A stretch of DNA of 64,000 nucleotides, from NCBI RefSeq assembly GCF_024305245.1, contig NZ_JAMWYX010000006.1, forward strand, positions 124,001-188,000, in the 5' to 3' direction. A program made the position numbers and the translations under genes. The notes below the pieces were generated by a model, which was given only the letters and a program-made list of their open reading frames with translations, made no database searches and had not been told where the DNA came from. The stretch comes from Erythrobacter sp. (GTDB lineage Bacteria; Pseudomonadota; Alphaproteobacteria; Sphingomonadales; Sphingomonadaceae). Position 1 is the stretch's first letter, and each line of letters begins with the position of its first letter. Shown piece after piece: positions 26,284 to 35,067 of this stretch.

Positions 26284-26565
26284 TTATTCGGGATTAGCCT
26301 TCAACTTCTTGTGCCGCTCGGCTGCTGGCCGCCCGAAGCCGAACCATAGCGCATTGTAGGCAGCGCCGGAATACAGAACGACCTCGTCGGTCAGGAACGG
26401 CAAGTCCGGCAGCATGATGAATTTGGCATAGACCGCACATCCGCACGCGAACCAACCAGCGCCGATTAAAGATATTAGCCGTTCGTGCCGCTCAGTCAGG
26501 GCGATGAGACGTTCAAATACCAATTCTACCCCCACCGACCATGACCCTCTCGAAGTAAATGGCAT
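26284..26565 (-). CDS. Small membrane protein, hypothetical
   Basis: The open frame encodes up to 93 aa with two hydrophobic stretches (RLISLIGAGWFACGCAVYA and a weaker one near EVVLYSGAAYNALWFGFG). A shorter start (GTG or TTG near 26535, following GGGGG) is equally likely, because the first residues are polar. No family is recognised. Confidence 0.45.
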   Translation of the reverse strand: MPFTSRGSWSVGVELVFERLIALTERHERLISLIGAGWFACGCAVYAKFIMLPDLPFLTDEVVLYSGAAYNALWFGFGRPAAERHKKLKANPE

Positions 26566-26574
26566 CAGACCGTA

Positions 26575-26655
26575 GAGTCGGCAATTGGGTCAAAACCTGG
26601 AAGGCAGATTTTTCACAATTGCGGCGATTTCCTGCCATTCAGGTTTCGACCCCAA
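26575..26655. repeat. Degenerate interspersed intergenic repeat, partial copy
   Basis: It contains GAAGGCAGATTTTTC, CCTGCCATTCAGGTTTCGAC and CCC, matching blocks of the copies at 24640 and 33005. The rest of the 26566-26918 gap holds no gene I can support, only short shadows. Confidence 0.35.
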
Positions 26656-26918
26656 TGCCGCCGTTCATCCAGGCGCGCGCGGCCATGACGGGGTTCCGGG
26701 TCATCCACGCGCTGGTATTCAACAGATAGGATATGCGCGCCAAGCGGATCGGCGGGATTGCCGATTGCTCAGCCCCGTGGCACAACGGGGGCGCCAATGC
26801 GTTGAGGTTTTTCGGCCGAACTATGGCTAGCGCGTTCATGTGGTTCGGTCCGCCAGACGGATAGCGCGGAGGCTGCCAGATGACGCAACTGACATGCTTG
26901 CCGGCGATGGAGATGCGA

Positions 26919-28313
26919 ATGCCAAATGCGGCAAGGATGCTCAGCGTGTGGCTGGTCGCGGTCTTGGTCGTTGGTTCCGTCGGCACCGTTGCTGCGCAGG
27001 AAAACGGATTGGCGCTCAGCTATGCTGAGGCGCAGGCGCGGTTTCTCGACCGATCAGATGCAATCGACGCGGCCAATTTCGCAGTGCAGGCAGCCGAGGC
27101 GCGGCGGGAATCTACCCGCACGCTGGGCCGGCCCGAAGTCGACGTCGAAGCACAGGTGCTGGATTTCCAGAAGACGCTGGTTTTGCCGCTCGGATCGCTC
27201 GAACCGGTGGCCAATGCATTCGGCATTGCCGATCCGCTGCGCTTCCGCATCCGCCGCTTTGTGTCCCGTCCGATCGTCACCGCCACGATGCCGATCTATG
27301 CGGGTGGGAAGATGGATGCCGCCCGCGCCAGCGCGGCGAGCCGCCTTGCGATTGAGGAAGCCAATCGCAACGAGGCGTCGGAACAGGGTCTGGCGCAATT
27401 GGCCAATACCTATTTCGGGCGACAATTGGCTTCGCAGGCGCTGGAAATCCGGCAGGATGTGGTCGCCGGCATCCGAGAACACGTGAGCGCCGCGCGCGCT
27501 CTCGAACGCGAACAGCAGATTGCACCCGCCCAGCGGCTCCAGGCCGAAGCTGCTCTGGAGGAGGCGTTGCGCGAGGCGGAGAAAGCCAAGGCTGATCTGG
27601 CCTCCACCGAGATCGCGCTCGCGGGCCTGCTGCGCGCTCCGGCGCCCGTGCAGCCGACCACCCCGCTTGCGGTTCCCGACGTGCCGCTGCCGCCGCTTGA
27701 TGACTTCCTTTTCGCTGCAATGGAAAATCACCCGGGCCTCAACCGGCTTGAGGCCAATGTGAAGCTGGCAGGCGCCGGGGTCGCGGCGGAAAAGGCGGCG
27801 CTGCGGCCGGATGTCTATGCGCTGGCCCAGTATAATCTCGACCGGGAAGACACTCTGGTAACCGATCCCGATTTCATCTTCGGGGTCGGGGTCAAATACA
27901 AGATCGCCTCGGGCATGGGGCGGCGGTCCGCCGTCAGCGCAGCGCGTTCGACACAGGATCAGGCCGAGGCCGGGGTGCGCGAGGCGGAGGTCCAGATTGA
28001 AACCGGGGTTCGGATCGCCCATGCGCAGGCGCTTTCGGCCCGGCAACGCCATGCGCTCTATGGCCGCACGATTGCTGCTGCGGACGAATCCCTGCGCGTC
28101 GCCGACCTTTCGTTCCGCGAACTGCAAGGCACCAGCCGCGATGTCACCGACGCGCAGCTTGCTGCGGGGCGGGTGCGCGTCGAACAAGCACGGGCGGCGC
28201 ACGAATATCTCGAGGCGCTGGTGTCGCTTTTGCAGGTCAGCGGCCAGGTCGATCGCCTGCCCGATTTTCTGCCGCGCCCAGCACAGGAACAGGAACAGCA
28301 TGGCAGCGACTGA
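26919..28313 (+). CDS. TolC-family outer-membrane channel
   Basis: This is a protein of about 464 aa with a signal peptide (MPNAARMLSVWLVAVLVV ... AAQE) and two TolC-type coiled-coil repeats, e.g. RLQAEAALEEALREAEKAK and RDVTDAQLAAGRVRVEQARA. It would form the trimeric outer-membrane duct of an export pump. I prefer the ATG at 26919 because GGAG stands 6 bases before it and the signal peptide begins there; in-frame ATGs at 26880, 26907 and 26913 exist. The 3' end overlaps the HlyD gene by 14 bases, and two permease genes follow with overlaps, forming a four-gene operon. Confidence 0.88.
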   Translation: MPNAARMLSVWLVAVLVVGSVGTVAAQENGLALSYAEAQARFLDRSDAIDAANFAVQAAEARRESTRTLGRPEVDVEAQVLDFQKTLVLPLGSLEPVANAFGIADPLRFRIRRFVSRPIVTATMPIYAGGKMDAARASAASRLAIEEANRNEASEQGLAQLANTYFGRQLASQALEIRQDVVAGIREHVSAARALEREQQIAPAQRLQAEAALEEALREAEKAKADLASTEIALAGLLRAPAPVQPTTPLAVPDVPLPPLDDFLFAAMENHPGLNRLEANVKLAGAGVAAEKAALRPDVYALAQYNLDREDTLVTDPDFIFGVGVKYKIASGMGRRSAVSAARSTQDQAEAGVREAEVQIETGVRIAHAQALSARQRHALYGRTIAAADESLRVADLSFRELQGTSRDVTDAQLAAGRVRVEQARAAHEYLEALVSLLQVSGQVDRLPDFLPRPAQEQEQHGSD

Positions 28314-29316
28314 AACACAGCCCCAGCCGGAAACGCGATCGCTCAGCCGGGGGTGGGGCGCCGCGCTCGGGGCGCTGGCGGTCGTGATTGTCGCCTTCGG
28401 TCTCTGGCTGGCATGGAGCCCGCAAGAAGGGCAGGTGCAAGGAATTGTCGATGCGCGCGAATACCGCGTCGCCAGCAAGGTCACAGGGCGACTGGCCGAA
28501 GTGCTGGTAGATGAAGGCGAGGCGGTGGTCGCCGGCCAATTGCTTGCCCGGATCGACAGTCCGGAAGTCGATGCCAAGGAAAGGCAGGTCGCAGCGGCGG
28601 TGGAGGCGGCCGAATCGCAGGCCGACAAAGCCCGCACCGGTGCGCGCGCGACCGATATCGCCGCGACCGAAGCACAGTGGCGACGGGCGGCGGCAGCGGC
28701 CGATCTAGCACGCGTGACCTTTGAACGGATTAACCGTCTCGCCAATGAAGGGGTGATCGCCGGGCAGAAGCGCGACGAGGCCCGCACCAACATGCTAGCC
28801 GCCGAACAGACGGAGCGCGCGGCGCGGTCGCAATATGATACCGCCCGCTCAGGCGCGCGCGTCGAGGACCGGCGGGCCGCGGTCGCTCAGGCCGATCAAG
28901 CCCGCGGTGCAGCCGCCGAAGTCGCGGCCGCCAGCGCCGAGACCCGAATTGTCGCACCTGCCAACGGGGAAGTCGGTCGCCGCCTCGCGCAACCGGGTGA
29001 AATCGTCGGCGCGGGCTATCCGGTGCTGCTGCTCACTGAGACGCAGTCCCCGTGGGTGACGGTGACTTTGCGCGAAGGCCAGATGCAGGACGCGAAGATG
29101 GGTGCCGAATTCACCGGGATCATCCCCGCGCTCGGCGGCAAAGCAAGCCGGTTCAAGGTCAGCTTCATCGCTCCTGCGGGCGATTATGCGACCTGGCGGG
29201 CCACGCGGCAATCGGAAGGCTTCGACGTCAAGGGCTTCGAGGTGCGGCTCAGGCCCGTCAAGCCCGTCGCGGGGCTGCGACCGGGGATGTCGGTGCTGTT
29301 CGACTGGCCACAATGA
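28300..29316 (+). CDS. HlyD-family periplasmic adaptor (membrane fusion protein)
   Basis: This 338-aa protein has one N-terminal membrane anchor (GALAVVIVAFGLWLAW), a biotinyl-lipoyl half (VTGRLAEVLVDEGEAVVAGQ), an alpha-helical hairpin with coiled-coil repeats, the second lipoyl half (RIVAPANGEVGRRLAQPGEIV) and a beta-barrel domain. It connects inner-membrane permeases to the TolC duct. The arrangement is like YbhG/YhiI adaptors, which work with ABC-2 exporters. The start overlaps the TolC stop. Confidence 0.9.
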   Translation: MAATETQPQPETRSLSRGWGAALGALAVVIVAFGLWLAWSPQEGQVQGIVDAREYRVASKVTGRLAEVLVDEGEAVVAGQLLARIDSPEVDAKERQVAAAVEAAESQADKARTGARATDIAATEAQWRRAAAAADLARVTFERINRLANEGVIAGQKRDEARTNMLAAEQTERAARSQYDTARSGARVEDRRAAVAQADQARGAAAEVAAASAETRIVAPANGEVGRRLAQPGEIVGAGYPVLLLTETQSPWVTVTLREGQMQDAKMGAEFTGIIPALGGKASRFKVSFIAPAGDYATWRATRQSEGFDVKGFEVRLRPVKPVAGLRPGMSVLFDWPQ

Positions 29317-30464
29317 CCCGCCCTGCTGCGTTCCGGGCGAGCATGGCGCGCGAATGGCGGTTTCTGGCGCGCAGCCCTTGGGATTTGGCCCTGCTGACAT
29401 GGCTACCCCTGCTTCTGTGCGGCGCGATCGCGTGGCAACTTTCGGACGGCGTGATCCGCGATCTTCCGGTGCTGCTGATCGATCAGGATAAGACTATGAT
29501 CGGCCGCGATCTGGCGATCCGGATCGAGGCTGCGCCCGGCCTTGCGCTGGCAGGAAGGGTGCCCGATCTCGCCGCAGCCGAAGAGATGATCCGCGCCAAG
29601 CGCGCGCAGGCCGCATTGCTGGTGCCGCCCGATACAGCGCAGCGCGCCCTGCGCGGGGAGGCTCCGCTGATCCTGTATTTCAATGCGAGCTATCCCGCCG
29701 CTGCGGCGGCCGTTCAGCGCGAGGCCGGTGCAATCGTCGATGCTGCCAATGCACGACTGGCGACGGAATGGATTGCTGCCATTGCCGCACCCGGAAGTGT
29801 GCGCCCGGCGCCTGTGCGCGCAGTGACGGCAATTGCCTGGAACGCGCCCGCCAGTCAGGAATTGCAGTTGGTGAGCCTGCTGCACCCGGCGCTGCTGCAT
29901 CTGCTGTTCATGCTGGCTGTCGTTTCAGCGTTCGGACGCGAGTTGCGCGACGGCAGTATCCGCGAATGGTCCCCCGGCGTCGCCGCGCTGGCGGGCAAGG
30001 CCGCGCCTTATTTGGCTGTGTTTATGGGCTGGGGTCTGCTCGCGACGTTCTGGCTTTCGGGCGTGCGCGGCTGGCAATTCGCCGGATCGTTCACGCTTTT
30101 CATGGCCGGATATGCGGCGATGTATCTTGCCTATCTCGGGGTGGCGGTGCTTCTTCTAGGGGCGACCCGCACACTCAGCCAGTCGCTGTCAATCACAGGG
30201 CTTTATGCCGGCGCATCCTTTGCCTTTGCAGGGGCGATCTTCCCGCTGGAACAGGCCAGCGCCTTCGCGAGGGTCTGGGCGGGTGCATTGCCCTATACGC
30301 ATTTCGCTCGATTGCTGGCACGAACCTGGATTGCCGAAGGCAGCGCGATGGCGGTGGCTGCGCCGCTGCTGGCGATGCTGGGCATCGCTCTCGTAACGGC
30401 CGTTCCTGGCGCGATCCTGTATTTACGCGCGGCGCGCGACCCAGACAGTTGGGGACGGCGCTGA
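29313..30464 (+). CDS. ABC-2 type transporter permease (first)
   Basis: This 383-aa protein has the layout of YhhJ/YbhS/YbhR permeases: one N-terminal membrane segment, a periplasmic domain of ~150 residues (LPVLLIDQDKTMIGRDLAIR), then five or six membrane helices ending in a short basic tail. It starts with an ATG overlapping the HlyD stop (ATGA) and its own stop overlaps the second permease. No ATP-binding subunit is encoded in this operon, which is unusual for the class. Confidence 0.88.
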   Translation: MTRPAAFRASMAREWRFLARSPWDLALLTWLPLLLCGAIAWQLSDGVIRDLPVLLIDQDKTMIGRDLAIRIEAAPGLALAGRVPDLAAAEEMIRAKRAQAALLVPPDTAQRALRGEAPLILYFNASYPAAAAAVQREAGAIVDAANARLATEWIAAIAAPGSVRPAPVRAVTAIAWNAPASQELQLVSLLHPALLHLLFMLAVVSAFGRELRDGSIREWSPGVAALAGKAAPYLAVFMGWGLLATFWLSGVRGWQFAGSFTLFMAGYAAMYLAYLGVAVLLLGATRTLSQSLSITGLYAGASFAFAGAIFPLEQASAFARVWAGALPYTHFARLLARTWIAEGSAMAVAAPLLAMLGIALVTAVPGAILYLRAARDPDSWGRR

Positions 30465-31582
30465 TGTGGGCAGCTTTCCGGGCGCTCTTTGCTGCGATCA
30501 TGACCGATCGCGCCGCTGCCCTGCTGCTGTTTGCCGCGCCTTTAATCTATGCTGGCTTCTATCCCAGCGCCTACACCGGCGAAGTCGTGGTGCGGGCCCC
30601 GGTGGTGGTGGTCGATCAGGATCGCAGCGCGGCCAGCCGCGATCTCGTCATTCGGGTCGGCGCCGCGCAACAGACCGAACTTGTCGCCAGCCTGCCCGAT
30701 ATCGCCGCTGCCGAAAGCTGGATGGCCGATGGGCAGGCCGTGGCTGCGCTCATCATTCCCGAAAGCTTCGGGGGGGATATCGCCAGCGGCAAGACTGGCA
30801 CCGTGGTGCTGATCGGGCATGGGGCATACCTGCTGCGGGCCTCCAGCGCGTTAACCGGGATCGGCGTCGCGCTCGGCCGGACGGGCCGTGAGGCAGCCCG
30901 CGAACAGGCCCGTGCCGCCGGACCGCCGGCACCGCCCGCGCTGGCGCTGCAACCAAGGCCGCTGTTCAATACGCGCGAAGGATATGGGGCAGCGGTGTTT
31001 CCCGGTGTGGCCTTCGTCATCATCCACCAGAGCCTGTTGCTCGGACTTGCCCTGCTGGCAGGCACCGCGCGCGAACGCATTGGCCCCGACCTGCGGCTGA
31101 CGCGGCGGCAGTTGGCGGGTATCGCGCTGGCGGCGAGCTTCATCGGACTACTTGATGTGGGTTGGTTTGTCGGCATGGTGTTCTGGTGGCACGACTATCC
31201 GCGCGCGGCAGCACCTTTACTGGATGTCGCAATCGGGGCGATCTTGTTCGTGGCCGCCACGGTTGCGGCAGCACTCGCGCTGGCCAGCATTTTTCCTACG
31301 CGCGAACGCCCACTGCAACTGGTGCTGCCAATCTCCTTGCCCCTCTTTTTTCTCGCCGGTCTTTCGTGGCCAGCCGAAGCGACGCCAACGGTGCTGGTGG
31401 CACTTGCGCGGTTGTTTCCGACGACATCCGGATTGGAACTGATGGTAGGCCTGAACCAGATGGGCGGCTCCCTTAAGGATTATTGGCATGCTGCGCTCAA
31501 CCTAGGGCTGCTTACGCTGCTATTTGGGATCTTTGCGACCCGGCGCTGGACATCAGGGCTAGACGTGGAGCGAGGAGGTTAA
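30464..31582 (+). CDS. ABC-2 type transporter permease (second)
   Basis: This 372-aa protein is homologous in layout to the preceding gene (N-terminal helix, periplasmic VVVVDQDRSAASRDLVIRVG domain, C-terminal five to six helices with LPISLPLFFLAGLSWP). The pair probably forms a heterodimer in the inner membrane. The ATG at 30464 shares one base with the preceding stop (TGATG), so the four genes are translationally coupled. The frame is open far upstream in the first permease but that part is a shadow. Confidence 0.88.
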   Translation: MWAAFRALFAAIMTDRAAALLLFAAPLIYAGFYPSAYTGEVVVRAPVVVVDQDRSAASRDLVIRVGAAQQTELVASLPDIAAAESWMADGQAVAALIIPESFGGDIASGKTGTVVLIGHGAYLLRASSALTGIGVALGRTGREAAREQARAAGPPAPPALALQPRPLFNTREGYGAAVFPGVAFVIIHQSLLLGLALLAGTARERIGPDLRLTRRQLAGIALAASFIGLLDVGWFVGMVFWWHDYPRAAAPLLDVAIGAILFVAATVAAALALASIFPTRERPLQLVLPISLPLFFLAGLSWPAEATPTVLVALARLFPTTSGLELMVGLNQMGGSLKDYWHAALNLGLLTLLFGIFATRRWTSGLDVERGG

Positions 31583-31619
31583 CTGACCAGCATCGACTTC
31601 GCGGGCGGCGGGATTTCGA

Positions 31620-31745
31620 TTTTCCATCCATCATCAGTCACTTCCGGCCCGCCAGCGCTATCACAAAACCTGCCGGGCAGCTTCGAAGATCTTTTTGCCA
31701 AAAGCGGTCTGGCAGCTAGCGACCCCGTCGTGGTCGATGGACCAT
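31620..31745. repeat. Degenerate interspersed intergenic repeat, copy 3
   Basis: It contains CTGCCGGGCAGCTTCG, TTTTTGCC, AAAGCGG, GGCAGCT and AGCGACCCC, following the order of copies at 24277 and 24640. It fills most of the 335-base gap between the permease and DUF389 genes. Confidence 0.45.
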
Positions 31746-31917
31746 GGGGCCTATTGATGGGCTGAAAAGCTCGATGTTGAGACCAAAGCTGGTTTTCACC
31801 ATCACCCTTCCAAATCAATATCACCTTGCCACAAGGCCGGGACGGCCACCGCACTGGTTCGAATGGTCAGGTTCCCTTACATCAAGGGCAATCGATCATA
31901 TCGGGGTGGAGGGATCA

Positions 31918-32970
31918 ATGTCAGCTAGGCTTGTCCAAATATATCTGCCGGAAGATCAGATCGCGCAGCTGGAAACAATTTTACCGCGTCATACGCGACG
32001 GTTCTGGCGCGAAACCCTTCCGGGCGCGCAGGAGAAATACACCTGCATCGTCCAGCAGCGCTACACTGAACGTCTGTTGATCGATCTGGAGGATGCGTTT
32101 GCCGCTGTGCCTTCCTTCACGGCCCATGTTGCGCAGTTGGAAGCCGTGTTGCCTGCAATTGAGGAAAGCCCGGCAACCGAACTGCCGCTGACGAGCGATT
32201 TGGCGCCGCCCACATGGCTGGAGCGCTTCTTCAGCCGCGATCGACTGAGCACTGATGAGCTTTACGATGACATTGCAGAAAGCTTGCACGTCCGCCCTTC
32301 CTTTGTGCTGACGGTGACCTTGTCGGCGATCATTGCCGGACTTGGAATGCGCAGCGGGCAGGTTGCTGTGGTGATTGGCGCAATGATTATCGCGCCCCTG
32401 CTTGGCCCTACAATGGGATTGGCACTGGCGGCGACGGTGGGTGACTGGAAGTTGGGCCGGCAGGCGTTTGCGACACTGGCGCTGGGTTGTGCGCTAGCAA
32501 TCGTGGCGGGCATGGTGATCGGCATGATATTGACGATTGAACCGTCCACCTCTGAATTGCGAAACCGCACGCTGGTTCAGCCGGCCGATATTGCGCTTGC
32601 GCTTGCGTGCGGCGCGGCCGGGGTGCTGGCGTTCAGTCGCGGCGCATCGCTTGCGCTAGTGGGCGTGATGATCGCGGTTGCGCTGGTGCCGCCGCTGACC
32701 GCAGCGGGCATCTATACCGGCGCAGGATACCTCTCTGCGGGTGCAAGTGCGATGTTCCTGTTCACCATCAATCTGGTGTGCGTGAATGTCGCGGGCATCG
32801 CGACATTTCTGTTTCAGGGCCTGCCGCCGAAAAGCTGGCGCATCACGACCGGCATCATGCTGGTCTGGGTGTTCCTGCTGGGATTGCTGATGGCGATGAT
32901 GGCAGGCCGGATATTGCTCGGCTTTGGCGCGTGGGAGGGCGCTTTCAGTTATCTTGGTAACAGCCGATAG
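31918..32970 (+). CDS. DUF389 (TIGR00341) membrane protein
   Basis: This 350-aa protein has an N-terminal soluble part of ~130 residues and a C-terminal domain with about 6-7 membrane helices. The core RPSFVLTVTLSAIIAGLGM, VVIGAMIIAPLLGPTMGL and MIAVALVPPLTAAGIYTGAG is the DUF389 signature. The start at 31918 has GGTGGAGGGA just upstream. The function of this widespread family is not established. Confidence 0.9.
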   Translation: MSARLVQIYLPEDQIAQLETILPRHTRRFWRETLPGAQEKYTCIVQQRYTERLLIDLEDAFAAVPSFTAHVAQLEAVLPAIEESPATELPLTSDLAPPTWLERFFSRDRLSTDELYDDIAESLHVRPSFVLTVTLSAIIAGLGMRSGQVAVVIGAMIIAPLLGPTMGLALAATVGDWKLGRQAFATLALGCALAIVAGMVIGMILTIEPSTSELRNRTLVQPADIALALACGAAGVLAFSRGASLALVGVMIAVALVPPLTAAGIYTGAGYLSAGASAMFLFTINLVCVNVAGIATFLFQGLPPKSWRITTGIMLVWVFLLGLLMAMMAGRILLGFGAWEGAFSYLGNSR

Positions 32971-33004
32971 GGAAGGTGCCGCCCAAGGCCGGCATCAGCT
33001 GAAT

Positions 33005-33140
33005 GAAACGTTATGCTTGGCAATTGTCCACCCGCATCCCGCCAACCTCGTGCCATCCACTTCCCGGAAGCGACATGGCAGCTTGCGCTCCCTTCTGAAA
33101 ATTCCTGCCATTCGGGGATCGAACCCAATATTGTCATCCT
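33005..33140. repeat. Degenerate interspersed intergenic repeat, partial copy
   Basis: It contains GAAGCGAC, GGCAGCTT, CTGAAAATTCCTGCCATTC, GATCGAACCC and CTGAAAGCGGTTCG, blocks shared with the other copies. The surrounding 32971-33282 gap has no supported gene. Confidence 0.4.
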
Positions 33141-33282
33141 GAAAGCGGTTCGTGGCTCGGCAGTAGCAAGGAGGTGGAAATACAAGCCAGTGCGACGCCG
33201 AGCGAGAGCAGTTTGTCAGTGCCGCTTGTTCATCGGTCGAGAACGTGTGCCAACTTACTAACACACCATGCATGATTGCGGG

Positions 33283-34104
33283 ATGTCACGTTATCTGATT
33301 GCGGCGTTTGCCGCGCTTTTCGCAGTTCCCCTGCACGCCGAAGACCTCGAAGTCCGGGGCGATCGCCTTTTCCTATCTGTCGAAGTCCACGGTGAGCCGG
33401 TTCAGGCGCTGGTCGACAGCGGTGCTGAGGTGACGATTTTCGACACCTCTACCGCCCGGCACTTGCGGCTCGGCAAGGGTGCCGCAGTCGAGGCAAGAGG
33501 AACCGGCGCAAGCACCACCCGCGCCGAACTCGTTAACAATATCAGCGTCACGGCACTGGGTCGCGACCTGCTGATCTCGACGGCTGCCATCATGGACTTG
33601 TCGGACGTGGGCGCGCGTCTTCTGAACGCCCCGCTTCCCATGATCCTTGGGCGCGAGCTGTTCGATGCCAATCGGGTCCTCGTCGATATCGAAGGCCGGC
33701 GGATAGAATGGCTGGACGACGTTGCCGTGCCGGAAGGTATCATGCTTGATCTTACGGCTGCGCACGGGATCGAGACCATCAAGGTCGGGTTTGGAGCCGC
33801 CGGGGAACAGGCGGCCGATTTCGATCTCGGCAACGGCTCGGACCTGCTGATCTCTTCCACGCTAGCCTCCCAGCTGGCGCTTACGCCCGTCGGCACGGAG
33901 GAAGGGGGCGGCATCGGCGGAGCGGTATCGCGGCCAGTGGTCTATGTGCCGGAGTTGACGATTGCCGGAAAAACCTTCCGCAATGTCCGGGCGCAGGTCT
34001 CCGCTGATGCCCGCGTTCATGCCAATGTGGGTGTCAGTTTGCTCCGCGAGTTCATCATCGTTACCGATTTTCCCAAGCGCCGCGTATGGCTCCAGCCGAG
34101 GTGA
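33283..34104 (+). CDS. Retropepsin-like aspartyl protease, exported
   Basis: This 273-aa protein has a signal peptide (MSRYLIAAFAALFAVPLHA) and an aspartyl-protease fold. The catalytic motif VQALVDSGAEVTIFD matches the D-S/T-G-A of retropepsin-like families. The flap and psi-loop region ends with PMILGRELF. A second lobe has ADFDLGNGSDLLIS, where the usual D-T/S-G reads D-L-G-N-G, so only one aspartate may be catalytic, as in single-lobe dimeric enzymes. An in-frame ATG at 33268 is possible. A lipoprotein gene follows 62 bases later. Confidence 0.85.
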   Translation: MSRYLIAAFAALFAVPLHAEDLEVRGDRLFLSVEVHGEPVQALVDSGAEVTIFDTSTARHLRLGKGAAVEARGTGASTTRAELVNNISVTALGRDLLISTAAIMDLSDVGARLLNAPLPMILGRELFDANRVLVDIEGRRIEWLDDVAVPEGIMLDLTAAHGIETIKVGFGAAGEQAADFDLGNGSDLLISSTLASQLALTPVGTEEGGGIGGAVSRPVVYVPELTIAGKTFRNVRAQVSADARVHANVGVSLLREFIIVTDFPKRRVWLQPR

Positions 34105-34166
34105 TGTCCCAGATTGGGCAAGGTCTGCCCGGCGCTCCATGCCTGCATTGCGCGAGGAAAGTGCGT

Positions 34167-34979
34167 ATGAACGCGATGTCAAACTGCCGGATCCTCACGA
34201 TTGCGCTGGCATGCTTTGCCGCGATGGCCATGCTTTCCGGCTGCATGTCGGCCAGCGGACGCACAGGCGCAGACGCTCAGCCTCCCATCAACGTGATGGT
34301 GATAGCGACCTTGCATTCGGCCCATGCCGATAACCCGCGCTATTCGTATGACGATCTCTACACGATTGTCCGCGCATTCGCTCCAGATGCGGTCGGAGTT
34401 GAGATCCGCGACGAAGATATGCATCGCGACGCAAACTATCTTGCGGCCAATTATCCGCTGGAGATGCGAGAATTGGCGCGAGATTATGGATCGGGCGCGA
34501 CCGGGCTAGACTGGCTCGGACACGATCTAGAGGGTCGAGCGATTCCGGTGGACTATTGGCGCGAGCAGAGCGAGATCAAGCGCTTGCAGCGCGATCTCAG
34601 CAAGCGGCCGGATCTTCGGTCGCCGCAAGTCGAGGCCGCCCAGAGGCAGCAGCAGCAGATTATTCAGTCCGCAACGGCTGCATCGCTCAACGATGGGCGC
34701 TACGATAAGGCAACGCGAGAGTATTATCACGCCCTGTCCGTGGAGCTTAGGGACACACCACTTGCGCCACTGAGCGCATTCTACGCCGAGCGAGATCGGC
34801 AAATTGCCCGCAACGCCTCGCGGGTGATCAAATCCCTGCTGGATCGGAAGTCCCCAGAGACCCGCGTGGTGTTTGTCGTCGGAGCGGATCACCGGGCATT
34901 TCTGATAGATGCATTGGTCCGTGATTTTGGAAACAAGATTACGTTGGTTCCAGTTGTTCAGGAGAAGACGGCACGATGA
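34167..34979 (+). CDS. Lipoprotein, TraB/ChaN/DUF5694-like
   Basis: This 270-aa protein has a lipoprotein signal (MAMLSGC). The mature part begins INVMVIATLHSAHADNPRY and includes IVRAFAPDAVGVEIRDED, then a charged coiled-coil section (residues ~130-180), then TRVVFVVGADHRAFLIDAL near the end. The paired histidine motifs 'LH' and 'GADH' flanking the domain are reminiscent of the TraB/ChaN/DUF5694 superfamily, which includes haem-binding and peptidase-like members; assignment is tentative. GAGGAAA lies 8 bases before the ATG. Confidence 0.65.
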   Translation: MNAMSNCRILTIALACFAAMAMLSGCMSASGRTGADAQPPINVMVIATLHSAHADNPRYSYDDLYTIVRAFAPDAVGVEIRDEDMHRDANYLAANYPLEMRELARDYGSGATGLDWLGHDLEGRAIPVDYWREQSEIKRLQRDLSKRPDLRSPQVEAAQRQQQQIIQSATAASLNDGRYDKATREYYHALSVELRDTPLAPLSAFYAERDRQIARNASRVIKSLLDRKSPETRVVFVVGADHRAFLIDALVRDFGNKITLVPVVQEKTAR

Positions 34980-35067
34980 TCTGGCCTGCGGGTTGAGCCG
35001 GTTGGAAATCTTCGACATGGCGTTCGGGACTGGTCATTCCCCCTTCCCACCCGTAACGGAGTTCGAC

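Noticed and set aside
27054..28793. A 579-aa minus-strand open frame opposite the TolC and HlyD genes
   Set aside because: Antisense shadow; the plus strand has signal peptide, overlaps and family motifs.
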